Positions 7,491-16,480 of a stretch of DNA of 59,274 nt are shown here, piece by piece. The DNA is from Mycolicibacterium agri (GTDB lineage Bacteria; Actinomycetota; Actinomycetes; Mycobacteriales; Mycobacteriaceae). Position 1 is the stretch's first letter; every line of letters begins with the position of its first letter. The stretch lies in contig NZ_PDCP01000039.1 of NCBI RefSeq assembly GCF_002553505.1, forward strand, positions 1 to 59,274, read 5' to 3'. Both the position numbers and the translations under genes were made by a program. Under the pieces are notes generated by a model. That model had not been told where the DNA came from. It did no database searches and saw nothing but the letters and a program-made list of their open reading frames with translations.

Positions 7491-8642
7491 TCAGCCCTTG
7501 TTGCCGTTGTGGACGACGCTCTGCCAGAGATCGGACCACTCCGAGTACTGCTCGGAAATGGTCTCGACGTCAGAGTCGATCGGCTCGATTTTCACACCGC
7601 CGAAGCTTTCCGCCGCGAGCGCCTCGTTGCTGGGGGTGCGGCTGTCTTCGATGAAGGCTTGCTGCCCCTCAGGGCCCAGGATGAAGTCCTGCAGCAGCAG
7701 CGCACCGGCCGGGTTGGCCGCGTCGCATGTCGCAGCGACGGTTGTCACTTCGGCGACCACCGGAACCTGCACGGGCGTGAACTCCAACGGAGCGCCCTTG
7801 GCCTGCAACTCACGAATGCGTGCGATGTAGATGTTGGCGGCAATGCCATATTGACCGGCGACGACGAGGTCGGCTGTGGCGGTGTGGCCATCGGTGATTG
7901 CCGAGTTGGCGGCAATATCCTTGAACAACTGCACCGCCTGATCTTTTGTCATGCCCTGTGTCTGAAGGTAATTAACCAGTGAGGCGAACCAGAACACGTC
8001 GCTGCCCTCGAGGGCGAGCTTGCCCTTGAACCGGGGGTCTTTGAGATCTTCCAACGATTTCGGGGACTGATCGGCGGGTATGGCGTTGGTGTTCCACACC
8101 GGCACGATGTAGCTGAGCCGGTCGCCGGTGAAGTTGTCGAAGCGTGCGCTTTCGGTCACGCCGTCGATGAAGGGTGAGTCGGCAGGTGCGAGCAGCTTGT
8201 TCTGGTCGAGTATCGCCATCTCGAGCGAGTCGAGCTCGATGAGGTCGGCGCCTGCGAAATTGGCCTGCGACTCCTGTAGCACCCGCTCGCGGATCTGCTC
8301 GCTGCCCGCCCGGTACACGCTGACATGTAGCCCGTCGTACTTGTCTTCGAACGGATCGGTGATGATCGTCGGATCGTTCACCTCGCCGTAGAGGTTGATC
8401 GTTCCGTCGTTCGAATTCTTGGCCTCATCGAGAAGCGTTTTCTCCCGATCCTGCGGCGGCATCCCTTTGAGCTTGTCCTGCAACGCCACGATGGCGCTGT
8501 CAGCACACTTGTCTGATCCGCCGGACGGATCCGATGATCCGGACTCCGACCCGCCGGGTGCAGAACAACCCGCCATCAAGAGTGCAGCCGACAGCAGGAA
8601 CCCGAATAGCCCTCGCTGCGAGATGGAACCGCGAACCATCAT
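7491..8642 (-). CDS. ABC-transporter substrate-binding lipoprotein (Fe3+/AfuA-like family)
   Basis: This 383-residue lipoprotein has a basic N-terminus, a hydrophobic stretch and the lipobox LLMAGC, then a Ser/Gly-rich linker. The body has the type II periplasmic binding-protein pattern: TINLYGEVNDPTIITDPFEDKYDGL, GADLIELDSLEMAILDQNKLL, DLKDPRFKGKLAL and FILGPEGQQAFIEDS. This fits the iron/thiamine/polyamine-type group. The start at 8642 is chosen because GGAGAG lies just upstream; the longer frame runs into the cupin gene. No permease or ATPase is adjacent. It probably forms an operon with the upstream cupin (34-base gap). The ligand is unknown. Confidence 0.87.
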   Translation of the reverse strand: MMVRGSISQRGLFGFLLSAALLMAGCSAPGGSESGSSDPSGGSDKCADSAIVALQDKLKGMPPQDREKTLLDEAKNSNDGTINLYGEVNDPTIITDPFEDKYDGLHVSVYRAGSEQIRERVLQESQANFAGADLIELDSLEMAILDQNKLLAPADSPFIDGVTESARFDNFTGDRLSYIVPVWNTNAIPADQSPKSLEDLKDPRFKGKLALEGSDVFWFASLVNYLQTQGMTKDQAVQLFKDIAANSAITDGHTATADLVVAGQYGIAANIYIARIRELQAKGAPLEFTPVQVPVVAEVTTVAATCDAANPAGALLLQDFILGPEGQQAFIEDSRTPSNEALAAESFGGVKIEPIDSDVETISEQYSEWSDLWQSVVHNGNKG

Positions 8643-8676
8643 CGTTCTCTCCAACGGTGTGGGATAGGAAGCCTTG

Positions 8677-9102
8677 TCAGGCAGTCGTATTCGAGAACTG
8701 CGAGCCCTTGAACTTGCGCGGACGATGGTCGATGCGCTCATCGGGATCGACGCGTGGATCGCGGGCGGCTACGTGAAGAATTTCGAGCAATTCGTCGCCG
8801 GTACCCTCGAACCAGTACGGAAAGTTGTGCTCGATCAGGATGCCCTGCATCGGGCCCAGGTCCCCGATCACCTGATCGTTCTCGTCGTAAAACCTCGCAC
8901 GGCCCTTGAGCACGAACCAGAATCCGTCATTGCCGGTATGGCTGTGCAGGTTGTTGGCGCCCGTCTCGCCGAGGACCTGTATGTCGGCGTCGAGCAGAGG
9001 AGTACGGCATAGCCGGAAGTGCTTCTTTGGCGCGTTGAACGGCGGTGGCGTGCCGACGTATTCGAACGTGACTGGGGTCGCGCGCTTCGTGGAATCGTCC
9101 AT
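8677..9102 (-). CDS. Cupin-domain protein
   Basis: This 141-residue protein has a single cupin barrel. The first metal-binding motif is LHSHTGNDGFWFVLKGRARF (two His, a later Glu-like position replaced by Asp/Phe), and the second is GILIEHNFPYWFEGTGDELLEILH. The fold resembles 3-hydroxyanthranilate-dioxygenase-like cupins, but the substrate cannot be assigned. ATG 9102 has a GGAG site at a good distance. It precedes the substrate-binding lipoprotein on the same strand. A 24-bp palindrome at 9135-9158 lies upstream and may control both. Confidence 0.82.
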   Translation of the reverse strand: MDDSTKRATPVTFEYVGTPPPFNAPKKHFRLCRTPLLDADIQVLGETGANNLHSHTGNDGFWFVLKGRARFYDENDQVIGDLGPMQGILIEHNFPYWFEGTGDELLEILHVAARDPRVDPDERIDHRPRKFKGSQFSNTTA

Positions 9103-9134
9103 CGGCACTCCGTTCGATGACGAGATATTGCATT

Positions 9135-9158
9135 GTGAATTCGAAATATTGAATACAC
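9135..9158. promoter_or_regulatory. 24-bp AT-rich imperfect palindrome, candidate operator
   Basis: The half-site GTGnATTCnAnAT at 9135-9146 is matched by its reverse complement at 9147-9158 (18 of 24 positions symmetrical). It sits in a strikingly AT-rich stretch between the divergent cupin operon (start 9102) and antiporter gene (start 9258). A dimeric repressor site is the likely reading; the regulator is not known. Confidence 0.55.
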
Positions 9159-9257
9159 ACCCTAGAACCGCCGGTATGCCCGGTCAAGAGTCGGATGACG
9201 ACGCGCCAGATGTAGGCGTACAGCGCGGCAGGCGTCGGCGCTGGAAAGACCCCGGTC

Positions 9258-10466
9258 GTGCTGCTGTCGTTGATCGCCTGTTCGCTGGTGCTGGCCGGTT
9301 GGGCGCTCGGCGCGGGCCGGCTGGAGCGGATGCGGCTGACCGCGCCGATGGTGCTGGTGTTGGCCGGCATCGCCGTCGGGTTCACCACCCAGGACGTGCT
9401 GGCCGAGTCGCTGAACACCGAGGTTGTGCAGCATATCGCCGAAATCGTGCTCGCCGTACTGCTTTTCGTCGATGCCACCGATGTGCGCGGTGGACTGTTC
9501 GGCAGCCAGCCGCGCGCCGCGATGCGGGTGCTTTTCATCGCCATGCCGTTGAGCCTGGCGTCGGCGGTCGCGCTGGGGCTGTGGCTGCTGCCGCACCAGT
9601 CGTGGGCGGTGTTGCTGATCATCGCGTGCGTGGTGGTGCCCACCGACTTCGCCCCCGCCGCCTCTATTCTGCGCGACCACCGCGTCCCGGAGCGGGTGCG
9701 CAACGTGCTCAACGTCGAGGCCGGCTACAACGACGGCATCGTCTCGCCGTTGTTCATTTTCGCGCTCGCGCTGGCGGGTGACCGGACGCACGCCACGACG
9801 CCGATGGCGGCGTTGGGTTCGGCGGTGCCGCAGGCGATCAAGGCGATCCTGGTCGGTGTCGCCGTCGGCGCGGCGTTGGCAGTGCTGACCAACCGCGCCG
9901 CCGCGCGCGGCGTGATGACCGAGCAGAGCAAGCGGCTGATCCTCGTCACCGCCCCGCTGCTGGCGTTCGGGCTGAGCCTGGCCGTCGACGGCAACGGCTT
10001 CGTCTCGGCGTTCGTCTGCGGCATCGCGTTCAACTACCTGAGGCACTCGGCTGCGCTGCGAGCCGAGCTGGAATTGCTCGACGACATCGGCTTTCTTCTG
10101 TCGGCGGCGATGTGGTTCGTATTCGGGGCGACCGCGGTGCTGGCGCTGAGCCTTGGCGTGTCGTGGGGGATGGTGCTGTTCTGCCTGCTGGCGTTGACGG
10201 TGGTGCGGTTGGCGCCGGTGGTGATCGCGATGCTCGGTTCGTCGTTTCCGTGGCCGGAGCGGCTTCTGCTCGGCTGGCTCGGCCCGCGCGGCACCACCTC
10301 GATCGTCTTCGGCCTGCTGGCATTCAATGTGCTGCCCGGCGACCCCGAACGAGTGGCGCTGGTCACCATGGTTCTCGCGGTGCTGGCCAGCGTGGTGCTG
10401 CACGGCGCGACCGCGTCCGCGGCTGCACGCGCATATCGAAGGTCGCAAACTAGACTGGCCGCGTGA
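9258..10466 (+). CDS. Sodium/proton-type cation antiporter (CPA family)
   Basis: This 402-residue integral membrane protein has about 11-12 hydrophobic segments. Family motifs of NhaP/CPA1-like exchangers are present: LLFVDATDVRGGLF, VVPTDFAPAASILRD (the conserved Asp in a transmembrane helix), NVEAGYNDGIVSPLFIF and WLGPRGTTSIVFGLLAF. It should exchange Na+ or K+ for protons across the cytoplasmic membrane; the ion is not determined. The GTG start at 9258 lacks a strong ribosome site. Its 3' end overlaps the purL start by four bases and contains the purL -10 box. Confidence 0.88.
   Translation: MLLSLIACSLVLAGWALGAGRLERMRLTAPMVLVLAGIAVGFTTQDVLAESLNTEVVQHIAEIVLAVLLFVDATDVRGGLFGSQPRAAMRVLFIAMPLSLASAVALGLWLLPHQSWAVLLIIACVVVPTDFAPAASILRDHRVPERVRNVLNVEAGYNDGIVSPLFIFALALAGDRTHATTPMAALGSAVPQAIKAILVGVAVGAALAVLTNRAAARGVMTEQSKRLILVTAPLLAFGLSLAVDGNGFVSAFVCGIAFNYLRHSAALRAELELLDDIGFLLSAAMWFVFGATAVLALSLGVSWGMVLFCLLALTVVRLAPVVIAMLGSSFPWPERLLLGWLGPRGTTSIVFGLLAFNVLPGDPERVALVTMVLAVLASVVLHGATASAAARAYRRSQTRLAA
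10451..10456 (+). promoter_or_regulatory. -10 box of leaderless purL promoter inside the antiporter gene
   Basis: TAGACT is followed by six bases and GTG 10463. Although purL overlaps the antiporter gene, it therefore probably has its own leaderless transcript. Confidence 0.6.
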
Positions 10467-12781
10467 CCTCGGAGCTCAGCCATACCGACCCCGCAGGCGC
10501 GAGCCCAGTCGTCGATACCGTCGAGCACGCCGCGGTGACTCCGGACCAGCCGCAGCCGTTCCGGGAGCTGGGCCTCAAGGACGACGAGTATCAGCGCATC
10601 CGCGAAATCCTCGGCCGCAGGCCCACCGACGCCGAACTGGCGATGTATTCGGTGATGTGGAGCGAGCACTGCAGCTACAAGTCCTCCAAGGTGCACCTGC
10701 GCTACTTCGGCGAGACCACCACGGAGAAGATGCGTTCGGCGATGCTCGCAGGCATCGGCGAGAACGCCGGCGTGGTCGACATCGGCGACGGTTGGGCGGC
10801 CACCTTCAAGGTCGAGTCGCACAACCACCCGTCCTACGTCGAGCCGTATCAGGGCGCCGCGACCGGCGTCGGCGGAATCGTCCGCGACATCATGGCCATG
10901 GGCGCACGGCCTGTCGCGGTGATGGACCAGCTGAGATTCGGCGCCGCGGACGCGCCCGACACCCGCCGCGTCGTCGACGGCGTCGTGCGCGGCATCGGCG
11001 GATACGGAAACTCGTTGGGGCTGCCCAACATCGGTGGCGAAACCGTCTTCGACGCCTCCTACGCCGGCAACCCGTTGGTGAACGCGCTGTGCGTCGGGGT
11101 GCTGCGCAAGGAGGACCTGCACCTGGCGTTCGCGTCGGGCACCGGCAACAAGATCATCCTGTTCGGCGCGCGCACCGGCCTCGACGGCATCGGCGGGGTG
11201 TCGGTGCTGGCCAGCGACACCTTCGGCGGCGATGAAGCAGGCGCAGGCCGCAAGAAGCTGCCCAGCGTTCAGGTCGGCGACCCGTTCATGGAGAAGGTGC
11301 TCATCGAGTGCTGCCTTGAGCTGTACGCCGCCGGCCTCGTGGTGGGCATCCAGGACCTCGGCGGAGCCGGATTATCTTGTGCGACATCTGAACTCGCCTC
11401 CGCGGGTGACGGCGGCATGGCGATCGAACTGGACAAGGTGCCGCTGCGCGCGGCCAACATGACCCCGGCGGAGATCCTGTCCAGCGAATCGCAGGAACGG
11501 ATGTGCGCCGTCGTCACACCCGAGAACGTCGACGCGTTCATGGCCGTGTGCCGCAAGTGGGAGGTGCTGGCCACCGTCATCGGCGAGGTCACCGACGGCG
11601 ACCGGCTCAAGGTCACCTGGCACGGCCAGACCGTCGTCGACGTGCCGCCGCGCACCGTCGCGCACGAGGGCCCGGTGTACGAGCGGCCCGTGGCGCGCCC
11701 ACACACCCAGGACGCGCTCAACGCCGACACATCGGACACGCTGCCGCGACCGGAAACCGGCGCGCAGCTGCGCGACACCCTGCTGGCAATGATCGGCAGC
11801 CCGCATCTGTGCAGCCGCTCCTTCATCACCGAGCAGTACGACCGCTACGTGCGCGGCAACACCGTGCTCGCCGAGCACGCCGACGCCGGAATGCTGCGGG
11901 TCGACGAGGTCACCGGCCGCGGCATCGCGATCTCAACCGACGCCTCCGGCCGCTACACCCAACTCGATCCCTACACCGGCGCGCAGCTCGCGCTGGCCGA
12001 GGCCTACCGTAACGTCGCGGTGACCGGCGCGACCCCGATCGCCGTCACCAACTGCCTGAACTTCGGATCCCCTGAAGACCCCGGCGTGATGTGGCAGTTC
12101 TCCGAAGCGGTCCGCGGTTTGGCCGATGGCTGTGTCGCTCTTGGCGTTCCGGTCACCGGCGGCAACGTCAGCTTCTACAACCAGACCGGTTCGACGGCCA
12201 TTCTGCCCACCCCCGTCGTCGGTGTGCTCGGCGTGATCGACGACGTCCATCGCCGCATCCCCTCCGGGCTGGGCACGGAGCCGGGGGAGACCCTGCTGCT
12301 GCTCGGCGAAACCCGTGACGAGTTCGACGGTTCCATCTGGGCGCAGGTCACCGCCGACCACCTTGGCGGATTCCCGCCGCAGGTCGACTTCGCACGGGAA
12401 CAGCTGCTCGCCGAGGTGCTGGCCGCCGCGTCCCGCGACGGGCTGGTGTCCGCCGCACACGACCTGTCCGAAGGTGGACTGATCCAGGCCGTCGTCGAGG
12501 CGGCGCTGGCGGGCGAAACCGGTTGCCGCATCATCATTCCCGAAGACCAGAATCCGTTCGTCGCGTTGTTCTCCGAATCCGCGGGCCGGGTGCTGGTCGC
12601 CGTCCCACGCACCGAGGAGAGCCGGTTCCGGTCCATGTGCGAGGCGCGCGGCCTGCCCGTGACGCGTATCGGCGTGGTGGATCAGGGAAGCGACGCCGTC
12701 GAAGTGCAGGACCAGTTCACGGTGTCGCTGGAGGAGTTGCGCAGCACGTCGGAAGGTGTGCTGCCCGGGTTATTCGGGTGA
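10463..12781 (+). CDS. purL: Phosphoribosylformylglycinamidine synthase large subunit PurL
   Basis: This 772-residue ATP-dependent synthetase converts FGAR to FGAM in step 4 of purine synthesis, using ammonia from PurQ. It is the small-type PurL that needs PurS. Motifs visible: YSVMWSEHCSYKSSK, FKVESHNHPSYVEPYQGAATGVGGI (catalytic His and ATP site), GRTGLDGIGGVSVLASDTF-like loops, VTNCLNFGSPEDPGVMWQF and AAHDLSEGGL. The N-terminal 20 residues or so are an extension on the family core. The GTG start is supported by the leaderless -10 box. The stop overlaps the next gene's start (GTGA at 12778-12781). Confidence 0.97.
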   Translation: MTSELSHTDPAGASPVVDTVEHAAVTPDQPQPFRELGLKDDEYQRIREILGRRPTDAELAMYSVMWSEHCSYKSSKVHLRYFGETTTEKMRSAMLAGIGENAGVVDIGDGWAATFKVESHNHPSYVEPYQGAATGVGGIVRDIMAMGARPVAVMDQLRFGAADAPDTRRVVDGVVRGIGGYGNSLGLPNIGGETVFDASYAGNPLVNALCVGVLRKEDLHLAFASGTGNKIILFGARTGLDGIGGVSVLASDTFGGDEAGAGRKKLPSVQVGDPFMEKVLIECCLELYAAGLVVGIQDLGGAGLSCATSELASAGDGGMAIELDKVPLRAANMTPAEILSSESQERMCAVVTPENVDAFMAVCRKWEVLATVIGEVTDGDRLKVTWHGQTVVDVPPRTVAHEGPVYERPVARPHTQDALNADTSDTLPRPETGAQLRDTLLAMIGSPHLCSRSFITEQYDRYVRGNTVLAEHADAGMLRVDEVTGRGIAISTDASGRYTQLDPYTGAQLALAEAYRNVAVTGATPIAVTNCLNFGSPEDPGVMWQFSEAVRGLADGCVALGVPVTGGNVSFYNQTGSTAILPTPVVGVLGVIDDVHRRIPSGLGTEPGETLLLLGETRDEFDGSIWAQVTADHLGGFPPQVDFAREQLLAEVLAAASRDGLVSAAHDLSEGGLIQAVVEAALAGETGCRIIIPEDQNPFVALFSESAGRVLVAVPRTEESRFRSMCEARGLPVTRIGVVDQGSDAVEVQDQFTVSLEELRSTSEGVLPGLFG

Positions 12782-14544
12782 GTGTCCCCACCGAGGCCAT
12801 CACCGGCGAGCACGTCGCCGCCACCCACGAACGCAAACACCGGCATCCGCTGCTGTCCTGGGCGTGGAGCCTGGTGCGACTCGACTTCGTCGGGGTGGCG
12901 TTCGGTGCGCTGTTCTTCTGCCTGTCGCTGACGCCGTCACTGCTGCCGCGCGACTGGCTATTTCAGGGCCTGATCGGCGGGCTGAACGCGGCCATCGGGT
13001 ACGGCATCGGCGTGTTCATCGGGAAGATGGTGCGCCGCTTCGTGCTACGTCGTCGCGCCTGGTGGCCGCCGTCGAAGCGGATCCTCTACGCACTGAAGGC
13101 CGTCATTGTGTCGCTGTCGACGGCCGCCTGCCTGCTGATGCTGGTGCCCGCGGCGGCGTGGCAGCGGCGGGTCTCCGAAGAGATGGGCTTGGAGGGTCCG
13201 GAGACGCCGGGCTATCTGCGCACGCTGATCATCGCCGCGCTGGTCATGGCGGTCTGCGTGTCCGTGACGCGCCTGCTGATCGACATCATCAGGACGATGG
13301 CGCGGTACTTCATCCGGCGATGGCGCCTGCACGACGAGGTGGCGCTGTTCATCGGCACCGCGATCGTCGTCGTGTTGGTGATCACGCTGATCAACGGCGT
13401 TCTGGTGCGCGGCTTCCTGGCCGGCGCCAACCGGGTGTTCCAGCCGCAGAACACCACCACCAGGCCGGGCGTAACACAGCCGTTGGCGCCCGAAAGATCC
13501 GGCAGCCCAGCGTCATTCGCCCAGTGGGACACGCTTGGATATCAGGGCAGGAACTTCGTCGCGACCGGGCCGGACGCCGAGGAGCTCACCCGCATCAACG
13601 GCGTGCCCGCCAAGGAGCCGATCCGGGTGTACGCCGGGCTGCAGACCGCGGACACGCCCGAAGAACGCATGGCCGTGGTGCTGAGCGAACTCGAACGCAC
13701 CGGCGCCTTCAACAGGAAGGTGTTGGTGATCATCCCGACGACGGGCACCGGATGGGTGAACCCGATCGCGGCGCGGGCGATCGAGTTGATGTACAACGGC
13801 GACACCGCGCTGGTGGCGTCGCAGTACTCCTATCTGCCCAGCTGGATTTCGTTCCTCGGCGACCGCGAAAAGTCGATGCACGCCGGTCGGCTGCTGATCA
13901 ACTCGATCCACGAGCGGTGGGCGCGGCTGCCCGCCGACCGGCGGCCCAAGCTGATGCTGTACGGCGAGAGCCTGGGCTCGATGGCCGGGCAGGCCGCGTT
14001 TAACTGGCTGCCCGACATCTCGCGGATGGGCTTCGAGTCGGTGCTGTGGGTGGGGCCGCCGAACGCCAGCCCGCTGTGGAAAGCCATCACCGAGCGCCGC
14101 GATCCGGGGACGCCCGAGGTGGCGCCGCGCTACGACAACGGCCGCACCGTGCGGTTCACCCAGGCCAACAACAGCGAACAGATCGTTCGCGACACCGAAG
14201 CGCCGTGGCAGGGCACGCGGGTGCTGTTCATGCAACACGCATCCGACCCGATCGTCTGGTGGTCGGAGGATCTGCTGTTCACCCGCCCGGACTGGCTGCG
14301 CGAGCCGCCAGGCCTGGACCGAACGCCGACCATGCGGTGGTATCCCATCGTCACGTTCTGGCAGGTGGCCGCCGACATGACCAACGCCAGCTCGGTGCCC
14401 GGCGGGCACGGCCACAACTACGGCGAGTTCATCCTCGACGGCTGGGCCGCCGTCGCACCGCCCGACGGCTGGACGTCGGAGGACACCGAGCGCATCCGGC
14501 TCGCGCTGGAGAAGACGGCGGCCGAGGACGGACCCGAATACTAG
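12778..14544 (+). CDS. Polytopic membrane alpha/beta hydrolase (Abhydrolase_9-like)
   Basis: The 588-residue protein has an N-terminal membrane half with about five hydrophobic helices in the first 220 residues (including LDFVGVAFGALFFCLSLTPSLL). A large hydrolase domain follows with the nucleophile elbow GESLGS (Ser398) and a C-terminal PGGHGHNYGE region that could give the catalytic His. It belongs to a mycobacterial family of membrane-bound alpha/beta hydrolases with unknown substrates, plausibly envelope lipids. GTG 12778 overlaps the purL stop (GTGA) and was chosen for that coupling; longer frames lie inside purL. Its stop overlaps the next start (TAGTG). Confidence 0.87.
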   Translation: MSVPTEAITGEHVAATHERKHRHPLLSWAWSLVRLDFVGVAFGALFFCLSLTPSLLPRDWLFQGLIGGLNAAIGYGIGVFIGKMVRRFVLRRRAWWPPSKRILYALKAVIVSLSTAACLLMLVPAAAWQRRVSEEMGLEGPETPGYLRTLIIAALVMAVCVSVTRLLIDIIRTMARYFIRRWRLHDEVALFIGTAIVVVLVITLINGVLVRGFLAGANRVFQPQNTTTRPGVTQPLAPERSGSPASFAQWDTLGYQGRNFVATGPDAEELTRINGVPAKEPIRVYAGLQTADTPEERMAVVLSELERTGAFNRKVLVIIPTTGTGWVNPIAARAIELMYNGDTALVASQYSYLPSWISFLGDREKSMHAGRLLINSIHERWARLPADRRPKLMLYGESLGSMAGQAAFNWLPDISRMGFESVLWVGPPNASPLWKAITERRDPGTPEVAPRYDNGRTVRFTQANNSEQIVRDTEAPWQGTRVLFMQHASDPIVWWSEDLLFTRPDWLREPPGLDRTPTMRWYPIVTFWQVAADMTNASSVPGGHGHNYGEFILDGWAAVAPPDGWTSEDTERIRLALEKTAAEDGPEY

Positions 14545-15167
14545 TGCGCGCCAAACGATTTCGTGCCATAGCGCTGGCGGCGGCGTTGGTGCTGTGGAAC
14601 GGGGTGATCGGGCCGCGGATCCCGCCGCGCGCCCACCCGCTGGTGCACGCGACGCTGGGCGCGGCGTTGGCGGCGGCCACCCGCGCTCCGCTGGGTCTTC
14701 GGCCGCCGCGGCTGTTGTCGGGGCTGCGGACGGGAGCGGCTGTCGCGGCACCGGTGCTCACCGGGGTGGCGGCGTCGACGCCGCTGACGCGGGTGCGTGC
14801 GGCGATGGCCGCCCGCGAATTGCCGCCGCACCAGGCCCGCTGGCTGCTGCTGGGCATCCCCGTCGGCACGGTGTGGTCGGAGGAGGCGGCGTTCCGCGGG
14901 GCGCTGGCCACCGTCGCCGCCGAGGCGTTCGGGCCGACGGGCGGGCGATTGTTGCAGTCGCTGGCGTTCGGCTTGTCGCACATCGCCGACGCCCGCGCCA
15001 CCGGCGCGCCGGTGGTCGGCACCGTGCTCGGCACGGGCCTCGCGGGCTGGTTCTTCGCGGTATTGGCCGAGCGCAGCGGCAGCCTGGCCGCACCGATGCT
15101 GGCGCATTTAGCGATCAACGAGGCCGGCGCGCTGGCCGCGATCGGCGTGCAACGCAGGCCGCGCTAG
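14544..15167 (+). CDS. CPBP-family intramembrane metalloprotease, Rv0804-type
   Basis: This 207-residue membrane protein has the CPBP (Rce1-like) signature. The glutamate pair and Arg are in WSEEAAFRG (about 111-119), a His in AFGLSHIAD, and the third motif is MLAHLAINEAG near the C-terminus. It probably cleaves or modifies membrane-embedded substrates; the target is unknown. The GTG start uses the last G of the preceding TAG stop, so it is translated together with the hydrolase. The length is near that of the family, slightly short at the N-terminus. Confidence 0.82.
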   Translation: MRAKRFRAIALAAALVLWNGVIGPRIPPRAHPLVHATLGAALAAATRAPLGLRPPRLLSGLRTGAAVAAPVLTGVAASTPLTRVRAAMAARELPPHQARWLLLGIPVGTVWSEEAAFRGALATVAAEAFGPTGGRLLQSLAFGLSHIADARATGAPVVGTVLGTGLAGWFFAVLAERSGSLAAPMLAHLAINEAGALAAIGVQRRPR

Positions 15168-15258
15168 TGGCGCGCGAGCCCCGCGCGTAGTTCTCCGCGA
15201 GACGGAAACCTCGCAGGCCTCCACTCGCACTTTTCCTGCCGGAATGCCGTTTCGCGGG

Positions 15259-16464
15259 CTAGGGGTTGATGGTGGCCTCGCCGATCTGGCGGCCCCACAC
15301 GTAGTCGCTGACCAGCGGTGTGGCGATCTCGAAGTGGTTGTACGGCGCGATGCTGTAGCCGGTGTCCATCACCAGATACGGGAACGGCCACAGATCCTTG
15401 GTGACCTTCTGCCAGCAGCCTGGACGGCCCTCCGGCCCACCGCGCGCGTTCACCCGCGGCAGATTGTCGGGATAGATGAACGGATTGCCCGGCAGCAGCA
15501 CGGTCCCGTACGACTTGAGCGCATAGCCGTTGTCACCGCCCAACACCTTCGCCAGCCGCGGGCCGACCTCGGCGTAGTTGCGGGTGGTGCAGAAGATCAT
15601 GCCGCGGTACTCGTCGAGCAGCTTCGTCGTCGGCAGCAGATCCTCGGCCGCGCGCACAAAATAGGGGCCGCCGCGCTCGAAGCTCTCGGCGGCCGTGTCG
15701 CTGAACCCGATCGAGGCCATCAGCGCGCGGTCGATGTTGCCGCGCTGGTCGTTGAGGGCGGTCGCGGTGGTGACGGCGTTCTGCAGGCCGCCCCACAGGT
15801 CGGGCGAGGCGCCGGCGTAGACGTCGGCGAGGTCCGCCAGCGCCCGCAGATCCGTGCGGATCTGCGGCATCCGAGGCATCAGGTCGTCGATGATCGTGTT
15901 CGCGTTCATCAGCGAGTCGCCGAACCGCGCGCCCAGCCCGGTGAACGCCTCAGCGGTGGCGGTCAGCGTGGCGTTGAGCTTCACGGGGTCGACCTGCTCG
16001 GCGATCGACATCACCGTCTCGAACACCGTGTTGAACTCCGTGGTCACCGACGCCGCCTCGATCACATCGCCATTCGAAATACGTTGCGCACTAGGATTTT
16101 TCGGCGAGTTGAACGATACGTACTTGTTGCCGAACACGGTCGTCGCGTTGATGTCGGCTACGACGTTGGCCGGGATGAACCGAAGGTAGCGATCTTCGAC
16201 GTTGAGCGTCAGCGCGGCTTTCGACGTGCCGTCGATGTCGACGTGGTGCACGCCGTCGACCTTGCCGATCTCCACGCCGTTGAACGTGACCTTCGAGCCG
16301 GGATCGACCACCAGCCCGGCCCGCGAAGACAGCACGGTCAGCTGTGTTTTCGAGGTGAGCTCGCCGCGGAACTGCAGATAGAGCAGGCTTGCCGCGACGG
16401 CCATCAGCACCACCGAGATCGCGCCGGCCACCTTGTAAGGGGGTTTATCGCGATCGACAAACAC
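15259..16464 (-). CDS. Orphan MCE-family protein
   Basis: The 401-residue protein has one N-terminal membrane segment (about 12-30) followed by an MCE domain (TVLSSRAGLVVDPGSKVTFNGVEIGKVDGV, about 42-120) and a helical, alpha-rich domain. It ends in a conserved region rich in Tyr/Pro (FIYPDNLPRVNARGGPEGRPGCW). It most resembles MceA subunits of mycobacterial lipid importers. Unlike those, no YrbE permease or other Mce subunits are adjacent. The start GTG 16464 has TAGTGT six bases upstream on the minus strand (16471-16476), so it is probably leaderless. It is divergent from an SCP-like gene 16 bases away. Confidence 0.87.
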   Translation of the reverse strand: MFVDRDKPPYKVAGAISVVLMAVAASLLYLQFRGELTSKTQLTVLSSRAGLVVDPGSKVTFNGVEIGKVDGVHHVDIDGTSKAALTLNVEDRYLRFIPANVVADINATTVFGNKYVSFNSPKNPSAQRISNGDVIEAASVTTEFNTVFETVMSIAEQVDPVKLNATLTATAEAFTGLGARFGDSLMNANTIIDDLMPRMPQIRTDLRALADLADVYAGASPDLWGGLQNAVTTATALNDQRGNIDRALMASIGFSDTAAESFERGGPYFVRAAEDLLPTTKLLDEYRGMIFCTTRNYAEVGPRLAKVLGGDNGYALKSYGTVLLPGNPFIYPDNLPRVNARGGPEGRPGCWQKVTKDLWPFPYLVMDTGYSIAPYNHFEIATPLVSDYVWGRQIGEATINP

Positions 16465-16480
16465 CTTGAGACACTAAAGT

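Noticed and set aside
12523..14544. 673-codon long start of the membrane hydrolase
   Set aside because: The extra N-terminal part lies inside purL in another frame; the GTG overlapping the purL stop is the coupled start.
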